NCBI RefSeq assembly: GCF_030376615.1
Contig: NZ_JARRAB010000024.1
Coordinates: 1 to 64,000 of the forward strand
DNA length: 64,000 nt
Reading direction: 5' to 3'
Source of the DNA: Pseudomonas sp. sp1636
GTDB lineage: Bacteria; Pseudomonadota; Gammaproteobacteria; Pseudomonadales; Pseudomonadaceae
In this document: one piece after another, positions 47,805 through 56,047 of the stretch
Position numbering within the stretch: the stretch's first letter is position 1
Layout: each line of letters opens with the position of its first letter
Program-made: the position numbers and the translations under genes
Notes under the pieces: generated by a model
The model's input: the letters and a program-made list of their open reading frames with translations, nothing else
What the model was told of the DNA's origin: nothing
Database searches by the model: none

Positions 47805-48572
47805 GTCGGGATTATGGTGACCCATCCCCATGATGCTATGCACCGTGGAGGGGGACGACATCATTTCTAGCCACATCAGCGCATCAAGCTCGGAGGCTCT
47901 GACGCCTAGCCCTTTGCTGAATCGGATGAACTGCTCCTCGAGCTCCAGGTAGTTGCGCTCGACCGTTAGGTTGTCCTCGAAGAACTTACCCAAGAGGCCT
48001 GCCCGCAGGATATGGATATCCAAGATGGCCACGTCGTCGGCGTCCAGCCAGTTACGGGCAACCCATGACGCGGTCTTGTAACCGATGCCGGGGATATCCA
48101 GCAGCCAGTCACGAAGTTCCTTTCCCGAGGAAAGAGGCGGCCGTTCAGCAGAAAGCTTCTGAAGCGCGGCGCTGAGATAGCGCGCCTTCTGCTTGGCGAA
48201 CCGGTAGCGGACTTGGCGCCCGTCAACTGCGATGGGCTCCTGCAGCCACTCAAGCAGGACTTCTTCTGCTGGGGGCTTCTCGCCGAAAGCACCACGCTCT
48301 CTTAGGTGATGGAAGGCAGCGATGCCGACGTTGGCAGGAATGCCATGGCCACCCAGCAGACAGGCACCGACTTCCTCTTTCAGCGTGGCGCCGAGCTTGT
48401 AGTTGATTCGGTTGCCGGTGAGCCGGCGGGCATAAACCTGATACGCCCAATAGGCCGGCGTCGGGAATGCTTCCATAGCACCCCAAGGGACGCCTGGAAG
48501 AACCTCTGCCTCTGCTTGGGGGAGCTCGACATTGAAGACCACCTGGTCCATGAAAATAGCGCCAAGTTGCAT
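47739..48572 (-). CDS. OGG-type HhH-GPD DNA glycosylase/lyase-like protein
   Basis: From ATG 48572 (MQLGAIFMDQVVFNVELPQ) the 277-residue product has the helix-hairpin-helix glycosylase core LLDIPGIGYKTASWVARNWLDADDVAILDIHILRAG. It includes the catalytic Lys (GIGYK) and Asp (ILDIH) of OGG proteins. OGG-fold proteins of this kind accompany QueC in some type IV CBASS loci. It would excise modified guanines. Its start overlaps the methylase stop by one base (TAATG), so they are translationally coupled. Confidence 0.82.
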   Translation of the reverse strand: MQLGAIFMDQVVFNVELPQAEAEVLPGVPWGAMEAFPTPAYWAYQVYARRLTGNRINYKLGATLKEEVGACLLGGHGIPANVGIAAFHHLRERGAFGEKPPAEEVLLEWLQEPIAVDGRQVRYRFAKQKARYLSAALQKLSAERPPLSSGKELRDWLLDIPGIGYKTASWVARNWLDADDVAILDIHILRAGLLGKFFEDNLTVERNYLELEEQFIRFSKGLGVRASELDALMWLEMMSSPSTVHSIMGMGHHNPDSAVRGRTKKRKTNPDQLALIG

Positions 48573-49249
48573 TAGGCGGCCTCCTCGTCGTTGCCGTAGA
48601 GCTCTTGCATCCACTTCAGTAATTCGTGCCGCTCGATGGGATCCAAGCTCTCGATACGAGTGCGAAGTCTGGTTTGGCGGCGCTGAATGGTCTGGCGATC
48701 CCGGAAGGTCTCGCCCAGGTATCGGGTGTCGTGCAGTCGACTAGGGGGTGAGAAGTTCATCCACACCACTTCCTCGCGCATCTCTACGTGGGTTTTTGCT
48801 GGAAAACTCACTTTCCGCCACCCGACCAACTCTTGGTTGTAGAGATCACAGTCATAGCCCGACAGCATCACATTGCAAGGTAGTTCGACCAAGCAACGCA
48901 GTAGGCGGATGTGGTCAGCTTCGGTGTAGTCGCAGCGGTAGACCTTCTCGCGCCGGCGCGTTTCGGGAACGTAGGGCGGATCCACATACACTAGCTCCTC
49001 ACCTTCGAATGCATAGCCTTCGAGAAAGGACACCGCGTCGACCTGATGGAGCTCGCAGGTTCCGGGGAGCTTAGACTGCCAAAGCTCGATGACCTTGGCG
49101 TCGAGATCTAAGCCGATGTTCCGCTGCGCAGCTTTCTTGTTGCGCATGACGGCACCACCACCAAGGTGGGACTCAATGTATGTCTGATGCGGTGGCATCA
49201 GGTTGATCAAGCGCTGGTAGCACTTGCCTTTTCCGCCTGGGTATCTCAT
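48572..49249 (-). CDS. Dam-like (D12 class) DNA adenine methyltransferase
   Basis: The 225-residue protein begins MRYPGGKGKCYQRLINLMPPHQTYIESHLGGGAVM (motif X/I) and has VYVDPPYVPETRR (motif IV, DPPY). It should transfer a methyl from SAM to N6-adenine. It is short and lacks a recognisable target-recognition domain beyond about residue 160. It is the first gene of a two-gene unit with the OGG-like protein. It may mark self DNA for the neighbouring system, or make a lesion-like base for the glycosylase. Specificity unknown. Confidence 0.88.
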   Translation of the reverse strand: MRYPGGKGKCYQRLINLMPPHQTYIESHLGGGAVMRNKKAAQRNIGLDLDAKVIELWQSKLPGTCELHQVDAVSFLEGYAFEGEELVYVDPPYVPETRRREKVYRCDYTEADHIRLLRCLVELPCNVMLSGYDCDLYNQELVGWRKVSFPAKTHVEMREEVVWMNFSPPSRLHDTRYLGETFRDRQTIQRRQTRLRTRIESLDPIERHELLKWMQELYGNDEEAA

Positions 49250-49384
49250 GCAGTCAGCATCGTCAGAAGTGACGATGATGTCAATGCTTAACGGCCGAAC
49301 GGGCGATTAGCGTATGCACTATCCGTTGCCGCATAAATGGGTGCCGGGCTGACCTGCGCAAGGCTTATTCCCCGTACGCTTACC

Positions 49385-51142
49385 TTATCCGCGCGAAAGG
49401 ATTCGTCCGAGGGGAGCATTGATTGCGTCGAATGAGTTGATGACACCATCCAGGACAAAGTCGAGTGCCCGTCCGTATCCCTGGTGCAGGCTCGCGGTAT
49501 CGAATCCTTGATCCTGCAGTTTCTGAAGGGACTCCCCCACGGAATTGTGGGCGTCAGCAATCCGAAGATCGTTGGCAACGAAGAGCATTGCCAATCCAGC
49601 GTTCCTGTCATCCCAATGTTCTGGCACTTGATTGCTCCTGAATGCGTCCACTGCCTCCTCATCAGCATCCAAGCGTTGGAGGATGTTCAGCAGCGTCTGT
49701 AGCAATTTCAAGCTTGCTCGATTAGCAATTTGGGGTCTGGGAACACCGGTCGCTTGCAGGATCTGCTTGAGGAAACCGTTAGGCAGTTTTTGCCACAGCT
49801 CATGGATGGACTTGCACCGAGCCAGGAACGCCTGCTGCGTCATCGCTATTGGCGAAACCTGAGCGAGCTTTCCAAGCTGAGGGTAATGCAACCAGCCATT
49901 GTGTTTTACTTCGCTGCGCGTGAATCCAATCAAGTCTTCAGCAGACTTCTCTATGCCCAAGGCACCCGCAAGCTTGGACAGATTTTCACCCAAGGCCAGC
50001 AGTTGAACCAATAGCCTGTCCACCTTCGAGACGATGTGCTCTTCGCCCAGATCGTGCTGAGCGACGATCGTGGAATCTAGCGCATGAGTATGGGCATGCA
50101 GAATTTCTCGGTCCGGCTTTCCCTTGTATAGCTCGCGCAATTGCACCTTGATCAGGTTGCGTCCAACGCGCTCGCAGCCCGAGAACGTCCACTGTCCCAG
50201 GTAGGAAGGGTTGCAATGCCAGAAACCGTGTAGGTTGACCGGTGTGGTGGCGTAGAAGCTGTTCTGCTCGTATCGCTCAAGAAATCTGTCGTCGAGATAG
50301 ATGCTGGCTTCATTGAAAATGTCGTTGGCGCGAGCGCGCGTGACAGCGCCCTGAACACCGGGCCAATGGAGGCCTTCGGCGCTCTGTTCCGGAGATAGCT
50401 CGCAGGAAACTGCCTCAACAGTCGCCCACACCTGGAGAAGCAAGCCATCACCGTCCACACGAAGATCACCCTCAAGCCATCCCCCCAGCCCCCCAAGCTC
50501 GACTAACGTGCGTCCGTTCATCCATGCGCGTAACTCCGGTGAGTCCTGAAGCATCGTCTTGTAGTAAAACTGGCGGACACCGCGTCCGCCTCGTAACCAC
50601 AGGTACTTACGCAAGTACTCATTGGACATGAACCATTGGATTTTGCGTGACGCGGTAAAGTGATACTGGGCTGAAATCTCACCCTCCGCGACGCCAAACT
50701 CAGGCAACCCAAGATCATCGTAGACCAGGCGCTGCTGTTCATTACCGAAGCAACGTGGGGTGAGTCCCAGCGCCATCCATACCTTTTCTGCCAGGTGATA
50801 GGTGTAGAACGATCCATTCCCCCAGGACGCGACGATATAGTCATGTCCACTCACGCTGGGCAAAAAGCCCCTGTCGCTACCCTTGTCACGCAATACTGGG
50901 GTCGAATGAGCAACCTGACCGTGGTCACTGTGGAGAATGGGAATTGCTTTTTGACCGTCGTCGGGAACGACAGCCATCAGCATGAACACGGACTCGCATT
51001 TCGGTCCGTAGGGGTCGTCTTCCGTGAAACAACTGACTTCCACCCTAAGCGCGGGATCGGTACCGATTGGTTGTAGCAACAGACGCAAACGCTCTGGAAG
51101 CAGATTGGCTGGAATGGGAAATGCTGCGAGGTAATCAATCAT
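49385..51142 (-). CDS. Unrecognised 585-residue protein downstream of the TrlF-like gene
   Basis: I start it at ATG 51142 (MIDYLAAFPIPANLLPERLRLLL), preceded by AAGGA nine bases upstream. The N-terminal two thirds are beta-rich with Trp/Tyr-rich segments (SGHDYIVASWGNGSFYTYHLAEKVW; NLHGFWHCNPSYLGQWTFSGCERVG). The last about 200 residues are helical. No catalytic motif is obvious and I recognise no family. It lies 104 bp after the TrlF-like ATPase on the same strand, with a very stable hairpin between, so it may be a paired component. Confidence 0.6.
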   Translation of the reverse strand: MIDYLAAFPIPANLLPERLRLLLQPIGTDPALRVEVSCFTEDDPYGPKCESVFMLMAVVPDDGQKAIPILHSDHGQVAHSTPVLRDKGSDRGFLPSVSGHDYIVASWGNGSFYTYHLAEKVWMALGLTPRCFGNEQQRLVYDDLGLPEFGVAEGEISAQYHFTASRKIQWFMSNEYLRKYLWLRGGRGVRQFYYKTMLQDSPELRAWMNGRTLVELGGLGGWLEGDLRVDGDGLLLQVWATVEAVSCELSPEQSAEGLHWPGVQGAVTRARANDIFNEASIYLDDRFLERYEQNSFYATTPVNLHGFWHCNPSYLGQWTFSGCERVGRNLIKVQLRELYKGKPDREILHAHTHALDSTIVAQHDLGEEHIVSKVDRLLVQLLALGENLSKLAGALGIEKSAEDLIGFTRSEVKHNGWLHYPQLGKLAQVSPIAMTQQAFLARCKSIHELWQKLPNGFLKQILQATGVPRPQIANRASLKLLQTLLNILQRLDADEEAVDAFRSNQVPEHWDDRNAGLAMLFVANDLRIADAHNSVGESLQKLQDQGFDTASLHQGYGRALDFVLDGVINSFDAINAPLGRILSRG

Positions 51143-51168
51143 CTGAACGCGTCCTTGCCTCATCAAGA

Positions 51169-51216
51169 CCAACCCATCATCGGCGCTTCGTGAAGCGAGT
51201 ACCGATGATGGGTTGG
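51169..51216. repeat. Long, very stable hairpin between the TrlF-like and 585-residue genes
   Basis: CCAACCCATCATCGG (51169-51183) and CCGATGATGGGTTGG (51202-51216) form a perfect 15-bp stem. Inside, CGCTTC and GAAGCG add 6 bp with an AGTA bulge. It could be a transcription attenuator or mRNA processing site. T-rich sequence follows only on the plus strand (51217-51228), so intrinsic termination would work best rightwards. Confidence 0.7.
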
Positions 51217-51245
51217 CTGTTTTCTATTTGTTTGAACTCGGGAAC

Positions 51246-54053
51246 CTAGAAATGGTACTTCTCAGAGCGCCTCTTAAATGCCTCCTCCGATCCTTCCATG
51301 ATATCGAGGATGGCGTCAGCAATTTGCTTGAGATCCGTGCCGCCTTGAGCCAAGACGCGTCCCTTCCCACCTTCTGACATCAGCGCGTAAACAAATTCAC
51401 TATCCGCGTTGACTGGTAGGTTGGCGTTGTGGGTTGCCAGAATGAGCTGACGCTGAGTTTTGGACTGCCTCAGCAGCGGTACCAGATCCTTGTAGATGAA
51501 GCTGGTGTCGACCTCGTCTTCCGGTTGGTCGATGACTATCGGGCCGTCCCCGCGAACCAGCAACAGGTTAAGAATTGCAGTGTTGCGCTGCCCCTCGGAC
51601 AGCTGGTTGCCCTCAATGCTGCCAATGAGGGTGTGATCCTGTCGATAGAGTTCAATGTCGATCAGATCTGGCACTCGTGATACACGCAACGTGCGCCACT
51701 TATCCTGAACGGATGCCAGGTAGGGAGGAAGCTCTGTGCTGAATTGCTGCAGGATGCTCGGCAATCTATTGATGTCCCGCATCACCCAAGCTATGTGTTC
51801 CCATGGGTTGGGCTGAGGAGAGGGATCGTTCAGGAAGTTACTGAACAAGTGCTCGCCGATCTCGTCCCATGCTTTCCCGAGTCTTGATCGGCGATCCGGC
51901 TCCAGTGCACCCCAGAGCAACATGAATGCTGGTTTGTTAGCCATGGGGGTGATAATGACGCAAATGGTTTTATTAGTTTTCTCCGTGATTTCCAATGCGG
52001 TCTGCCGGCGTAATCTGCACTGCTCTTCCCAGATATCGGAAAGCCGGCTCAGCGAATGCTCCAACTCTTCAGGGGTCTTCTCCAGCGCCTTCCACTGCAG
52101 CTCTTTGTCTTCCAAGCTTCGTTGCTTGGTTTGTCTGACTCGATCTAGATCCTGGAGTCGGCTGACATCGCTAGGCTGAATACCTTTTGCTGTGCAGGCC
52201 GATATGAAGTTGGAGTGAGCAGCGTCCAGATCCGCTGATATCGCGTGCCACTGCTGGTTCTCGGAGAACAGGTTGGCGAAATCGTTACGCATCTCGGCGA
52301 GCAGCGCATTCAGTCGCTGCTGATAGATCGCCCGGCGCGTAGCAACCTTGGCAGTCTGCTCGGTAAACCAACCCGAATGTGGCCAGGACTCTGCAACTGC
52401 TACTGGGGAGTCTGCCGTGGGGGTAAGACTACCCAGTGTTTTATCAACTGCGTTGACATCTTTTTCGAAGCCATCGCTCATACTCTGGAAGTAGCGCTTG
52501 GCGTGGATCGCGCGTTGGTAGGCTGTCGCCTCACCCTGGACGTCCTTGCGTGCTTGCCACTGTCGATCAATCTCGACGAGTTCTTGCTTGAGGCCGTTGA
52601 GCTCGTCCTCGATAGCGCCCATCTGATCCTGTGCAGCGAACAGTCTTTTGATGTCCGCAACAACTGTGCGCTCCTCGCCTTGAAGCTTTTCCAGTTCAGC
52701 TGCACATATCTCGTCGATTAGTCCGAGCAACTGATATTGCCCACCTGGGGCGGTGAGCTCACTCAATTGTTGCTGGCTATAGAACTGAATCGGCAGATGG
52801 CGCAGATAAGCCGAAAGATCGTGCGCAGTTCCCTCTATCAGCGACAGCTCATCGCTGGGTGAGTAGCGCAGCACGTCGACCTGTCCTGGAATGCCTTCCC
52901 ACTCGACCAGAATCTCTGTGTCGGGAGTGAAGGTCTGTTTTGCCCGCTGAGCTTTGACCTTCGCCTTCTCGGAAAAGGCGCCCGTCTCATCTCGAGCAAA
53001 CATAATGCGCAAGAGTTCGAGGATGGTCGACTTCCCGGTACCGCGGGCGCCGATTAGTGTATTGAGATTGGGTGAAAAAACGACTTTTTGGTCTTCTAGG
53101 TACTTAAGACCTTTCACCGTAATCGACACGATCCTCGGGAAAGTCTCGCGTTCGCTGGGACTCATCTTCTCCAGGCTGATCCTCGAGCCGGAGTCGAGGA
53201 AGGCCTGCTTGAGGGCAGCGATAGATGGACGCGAGCATTTGACCCAGGTGTGGCGGTAGCCCAAAGAGTTGGGCTTCGGGTTGTCGTGCTCATCCACTTT
53301 CAGCGACTTTGCATCCGAGGATTGAACGTAGGCAGGCTGCTTGCCAGGGCGAGCCCAGTCTCTATTCTTGCCTGTCAAAATGTCAGAAATCTTCTGCCCC
53401 AGCGGGTACTGAGTAACCTCTACTGCCAACAGACCCGGTAGTTGGTAATCCGGTCGATTGCTGGGGCGCTGAAGCAGGCCGTCTTCTTGGTCGGCGTGGG
53501 CCGCAATCACGATGCCGTTATTGTCGTCTTGCACGATCTTCAGCAGCTTCGCCAAGCTGATCGGAGAGTCATCTCGTCTAAGGGGGGTCGGCAAGCCTCT
53601 TTCAAATCGTTGCGATTCTGGAAGGCCCAGCTGAATGAGCACCTTGTTCACCCGCTCGAGCTCACTGGACTTCTTGGCAGGTTCGAACAGGCAAAGCACG
53701 TGATAGCCGATATCAACTTCAAAGCCCGGCAAAATGTGGATCATCTCGCGACCCAGCTCGGCAGCGATCGACTTGTTCTGCTCAATCAGATGAGTCAGGA
53801 ACCAATCTCTCGGATCAGTTTGGCCAGAAAAGTTGTGGTCTGTGATGCCTACTATCTGCAGCTCAAGTTCATGGCACCTTTTGAGAAAAGCCTGGGCCTT
53901 ACTGCTTATTTCACTCTCGTCGAAGACACCTTCAGCCTTTGTTCTGCGGGGGTTACCTAGTCGCAGGTCGGTGTCGCTCCAGTGCTTGCTGTCTTCAGGT
54001 GTCTGAACCTGAAAGTCAGCTTTGAACCATCTCATTCCTTGGTACTGGTCCAT
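51246..54053 (-). CDS. TrlF/Ppl-like PHP-domain SMC-type ATPase
   Basis: The 935-residue protein has an N-terminal PHP-like domain (IVGITDHNFSG near 70, IVIAAHADQEDGLL near 195), then an SMC-like ATPase with Walker A LIGARGTGKSTILELLRI near 340, coiled coils, and a C-terminal IVIDQPEDEVDTSFIYKDLVPLLR followed by LILATHNANL. This matches TrlF-type ATPases. Single-gene defence proteins called Ppl have the same architecture. The first metal motif of PHP domains, HxH, reads QVQ here (ADFQVQTP), so the metal site may be altered. It would act as an ATP-gated nuclease or phosphatase; that role is inferred. Confidence 0.8.
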   Translation of the reverse strand: MDQYQGMRWFKADFQVQTPEDSKHWSDTDLRLGNPRRTKAEGVFDESEISSKAQAFLKRCHELELQIVGITDHNFSGQTDPRDWFLTHLIEQNKSIAAELGREMIHILPGFEVDIGYHVLCLFEPAKKSSELERVNKVLIQLGLPESQRFERGLPTPLRRDDSPISLAKLLKIVQDDNNGIVIAAHADQEDGLLQRPSNRPDYQLPGLLAVEVTQYPLGQKISDILTGKNRDWARPGKQPAYVQSSDAKSLKVDEHDNPKPNSLGYRHTWVKCSRPSIAALKQAFLDSGSRISLEKMSPSERETFPRIVSITVKGLKYLEDQKVVFSPNLNTLIGARGTGKSTILELLRIMFARDETGAFSEKAKVKAQRAKQTFTPDTEILVEWEGIPGQVDVLRYSPSDELSLIEGTAHDLSAYLRHLPIQFYSQQQLSELTAPGGQYQLLGLIDEICAAELEKLQGEERTVVADIKRLFAAQDQMGAIEDELNGLKQELVEIDRQWQARKDVQGEATAYQRAIHAKRYFQSMSDGFEKDVNAVDKTLGSLTPTADSPVAVAESWPHSGWFTEQTAKVATRRAIYQQRLNALLAEMRNDFANLFSENQQWHAISADLDAAHSNFISACTAKGIQPSDVSRLQDLDRVRQTKQRSLEDKELQWKALEKTPEELEHSLSRLSDIWEEQCRLRRQTALEITEKTNKTICVIITPMANKPAFMLLWGALEPDRRSRLGKAWDEIGEHLFSNFLNDPSPQPNPWEHIAWVMRDINRLPSILQQFSTELPPYLASVQDKWRTLRVSRVPDLIDIELYRQDHTLIGSIEGNQLSEGQRNTAILNLLLVRGDGPIVIDQPEDEVDTSFIYKDLVPLLRQSKTQRQLILATHNANLPVNADSEFVYALMSEGGKGRVLAQGGTDLKQIADAILDIMEGSEEAFKRRSEKYHF

Positions 54054-54319
54054 CGCAGATCTCTAGAGTGGCTGGTGGTAGAAATAGGTAGCCTAAAGGC
54101 CGATCAGGGCAGTCCGCAATATGGGATCAGCAATCCGCTTGTCCAGTACTGCTGATGTAGTCTTCTCGATTCCTGGGCCTATTTCTCCCAGCATGCAAAT
54201 GCCTGCCTACACTTCTTTCTAGCAGAGCAGATTGCAGCCCCATACGCTCAGGGAGGGCAATGCTTGGAATGTCGGCACCTGTGAACTGAGGTCGCCGGGT
54301 TAATCGTGAAGGAGATCAT

Positions 54320-56047
54320 GTGGCACGCATTCGCCAACTAAGTATCAACAACTTCCGCGCCATTCGAGAGCTCGATTGGAATCCAGCGCCTGGTATCAAT
54401 TGTCTGATTGGCCCAGGCGATAGCGGGAAATCCAGCATCCTCGATGCGATTGACCTCTGTCTTGGAGCGCGAAGAAGCATTTCGTTCGGCGACATGGACT
54501 TCCATGCCATGAACGTTGATATCCCCATCACCATCAGTGTGACTCTGGGCAACCTCTCTCCATCGCTGATGGACATCGACGTCTATGGCGATTTCCTGCG
54601 CGGTTTCAATCCGGCCACGGGGGTTCTCGAGGATGAGCCCGGTGTGGGGCTGGAAACCGTTATCACGCTGCGCCTGCAAGTCGGTGCCGATCTGGAGCCA
54701 TCATGGACGCTTTACTCATACCGCGCTGCGCAGCAGCAGCTCGAGCGCTCTCTGCCATGGAAAGAGCGTACGGCCTTAGCACCGGCACGCATTGGTGGTT
54801 TTACGAACTCGAACCTGTCTTGGAGCCGCGGATCAGTACTTAACCGTCTAACTGATGAGAGAGTAGAGCTAGGCGCCGAGCTTGCTCGCGCTGCCAGGCA
54901 GGCAAGAGAGAACTTTGGTAATCAAGCCACTCAGCATCTAACTGATACCTTGGGCGTTGTTCAACGCACTGCACAACAGCTCGGAATACCAGTAGGAGCG
55001 ATGCCGAAGGCGCTTCTTGATGCTCACTCTGTATCCATTGGCGAGGGCGCCATTGCGTTGCATAACGAGGCGGGCATTCCACTTCGCTCTCTAGGTACCG
55101 GCTCTTCACGTCTATTAGTAGCGGGACTCCAGCGGGCTGCAGCCACAGTCGCGCCTGTTGCTCTGGTCGATGAGGTTGAGCATGGTCTTGAGCCGCATAG
55201 GCTGATGCGTTTCCTCGATTCGCTTGGTGCCAAGGACGCAACAGTGCCGTTGCAGGTTTTCATGACGACACACTCTCCTGTTGCTCTACGCGAGCTGTCG
55301 GGCAGTCAATTGTTTGTTGTCCGGGCCCACGCCGGACGCCACTATGCGCTACCGGCAGGGAGCTCTGACGAAGTGCAAAGCACTCTGCGGGCTGACCCAG
55401 AGGTGTTTCTTGCCAAATCAGTCATCGTCTGTGAGGGGGCCAGCGAAGTTGGTTTCGTCCGAGGGCTAGACCAGATGTGGACCACCCTTGGCGCGACTTC
55501 ATTCCTCGCCCATGGCGGTAGTTACGCGAATGCTGGCGGGGGTAGCCCGGATAACAGCCTTAAGCGTGGAACTGCGCTTCGTAAGCTTGGTTATCGTGTG
55601 CTGGTTTTTGTGGATGCGGACAAGCCAGCGGCTGAGGGGGTTATGGAGGCGTTCTTGGCTGTGGGGGGTGAGATCCTAACCTGGCGAGAGGGTCTAACCC
55701 TGGAGGATGAGATCTTCCGTTCCCTCAGTGAAACCGCACTCGACGCACTTCTGGTAAAAGCAGAAGAGGTCGTTGGTGCTGATCTGATGGATGAAAACAT
55801 CCGAACCAGATCCAACGGGCAGGCGACGCTTGCAAGCATCCGGGCAGCCAGGCTCGTTTCAGGGTATCCGCGGGCCACGCGAGAGTTACTAGGCTCCGCC
55901 TCCCGCATCCGCAATAAAGGGTGGTTCAAGTCGCTGACCACCTACCAGGAGATGGCGAAAAATATCATTGGCCCGGATTTGGCCAACGCTGACCCTGATT
56001 TCAGAGCCAAAGTGGATCAGCTATGGATCTTCACAAGTGCCCCCTGA
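54320..56047 (+). CDS. gajA: Gabija GajA: OLD-family ATPase with TOPRIM nuclease domain
   Basis: The start is GTG 54320 (MARIRQLSINNFRAIRELDW), after a perfect AAGGAG. The 575 residues include Walker A CLIGPGDSGKSSILDAIDL at 29-47, SLGTGSSRLLVAGLQRA, VALVDEVEHGLEPHRLMRFL, and a C-terminal TOPRIM with IVCEGASEVGFVRGL and VLVFVDADKPAAEGV. Size (GajA about 578) and the UvrD-like gene directly behind identify the Gabija defence pair. GajA nicks DNA when nucleotide levels drop during phage infection. The stop overlaps the helicase gene. Confidence 0.88.
   Translation: MARIRQLSINNFRAIRELDWNPAPGINCLIGPGDSGKSSILDAIDLCLGARRSISFGDMDFHAMNVDIPITISVTLGNLSPSLMDIDVYGDFLRGFNPATGVLEDEPGVGLETVITLRLQVGADLEPSWTLYSYRAAQQQLERSLPWKERTALAPARIGGFTNSNLSWSRGSVLNRLTDERVELGAELARAARQARENFGNQATQHLTDTLGVVQRTAQQLGIPVGAMPKALLDAHSVSIGEGAIALHNEAGIPLRSLGTGSSRLLVAGLQRAAATVAPVALVDEVEHGLEPHRLMRFLDSLGAKDATVPLQVFMTTHSPVALRELSGSQLFVVRAHAGRHYALPAGSSDEVQSTLRADPEVFLAKSVIVCEGASEVGFVRGLDQMWTTLGATSFLAHGGSYANAGGGSPDNSLKRGTALRKLGYRVLVFVDADKPAAEGVMEAFLAVGGEILTWREGLTLEDEIFRSLSETALDALLVKAEEVVGADLMDENIRTRSNGQATLASIRAARLVSGYPRATRELLGSASRIRNKGWFKSLTTYQEMAKNIIGPDLANADPDFRAKVDQLWIFTSAP

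Noticed and set aside
44163..49249. Reading the QueC/OGG locus as an ordinary type IV CBASS
   Set aside because: No CD-NTase, Cap-type effector or transglycosylase (TGT) gene is present within or beside the cluster; only QueC-like and OGG-like partners match.
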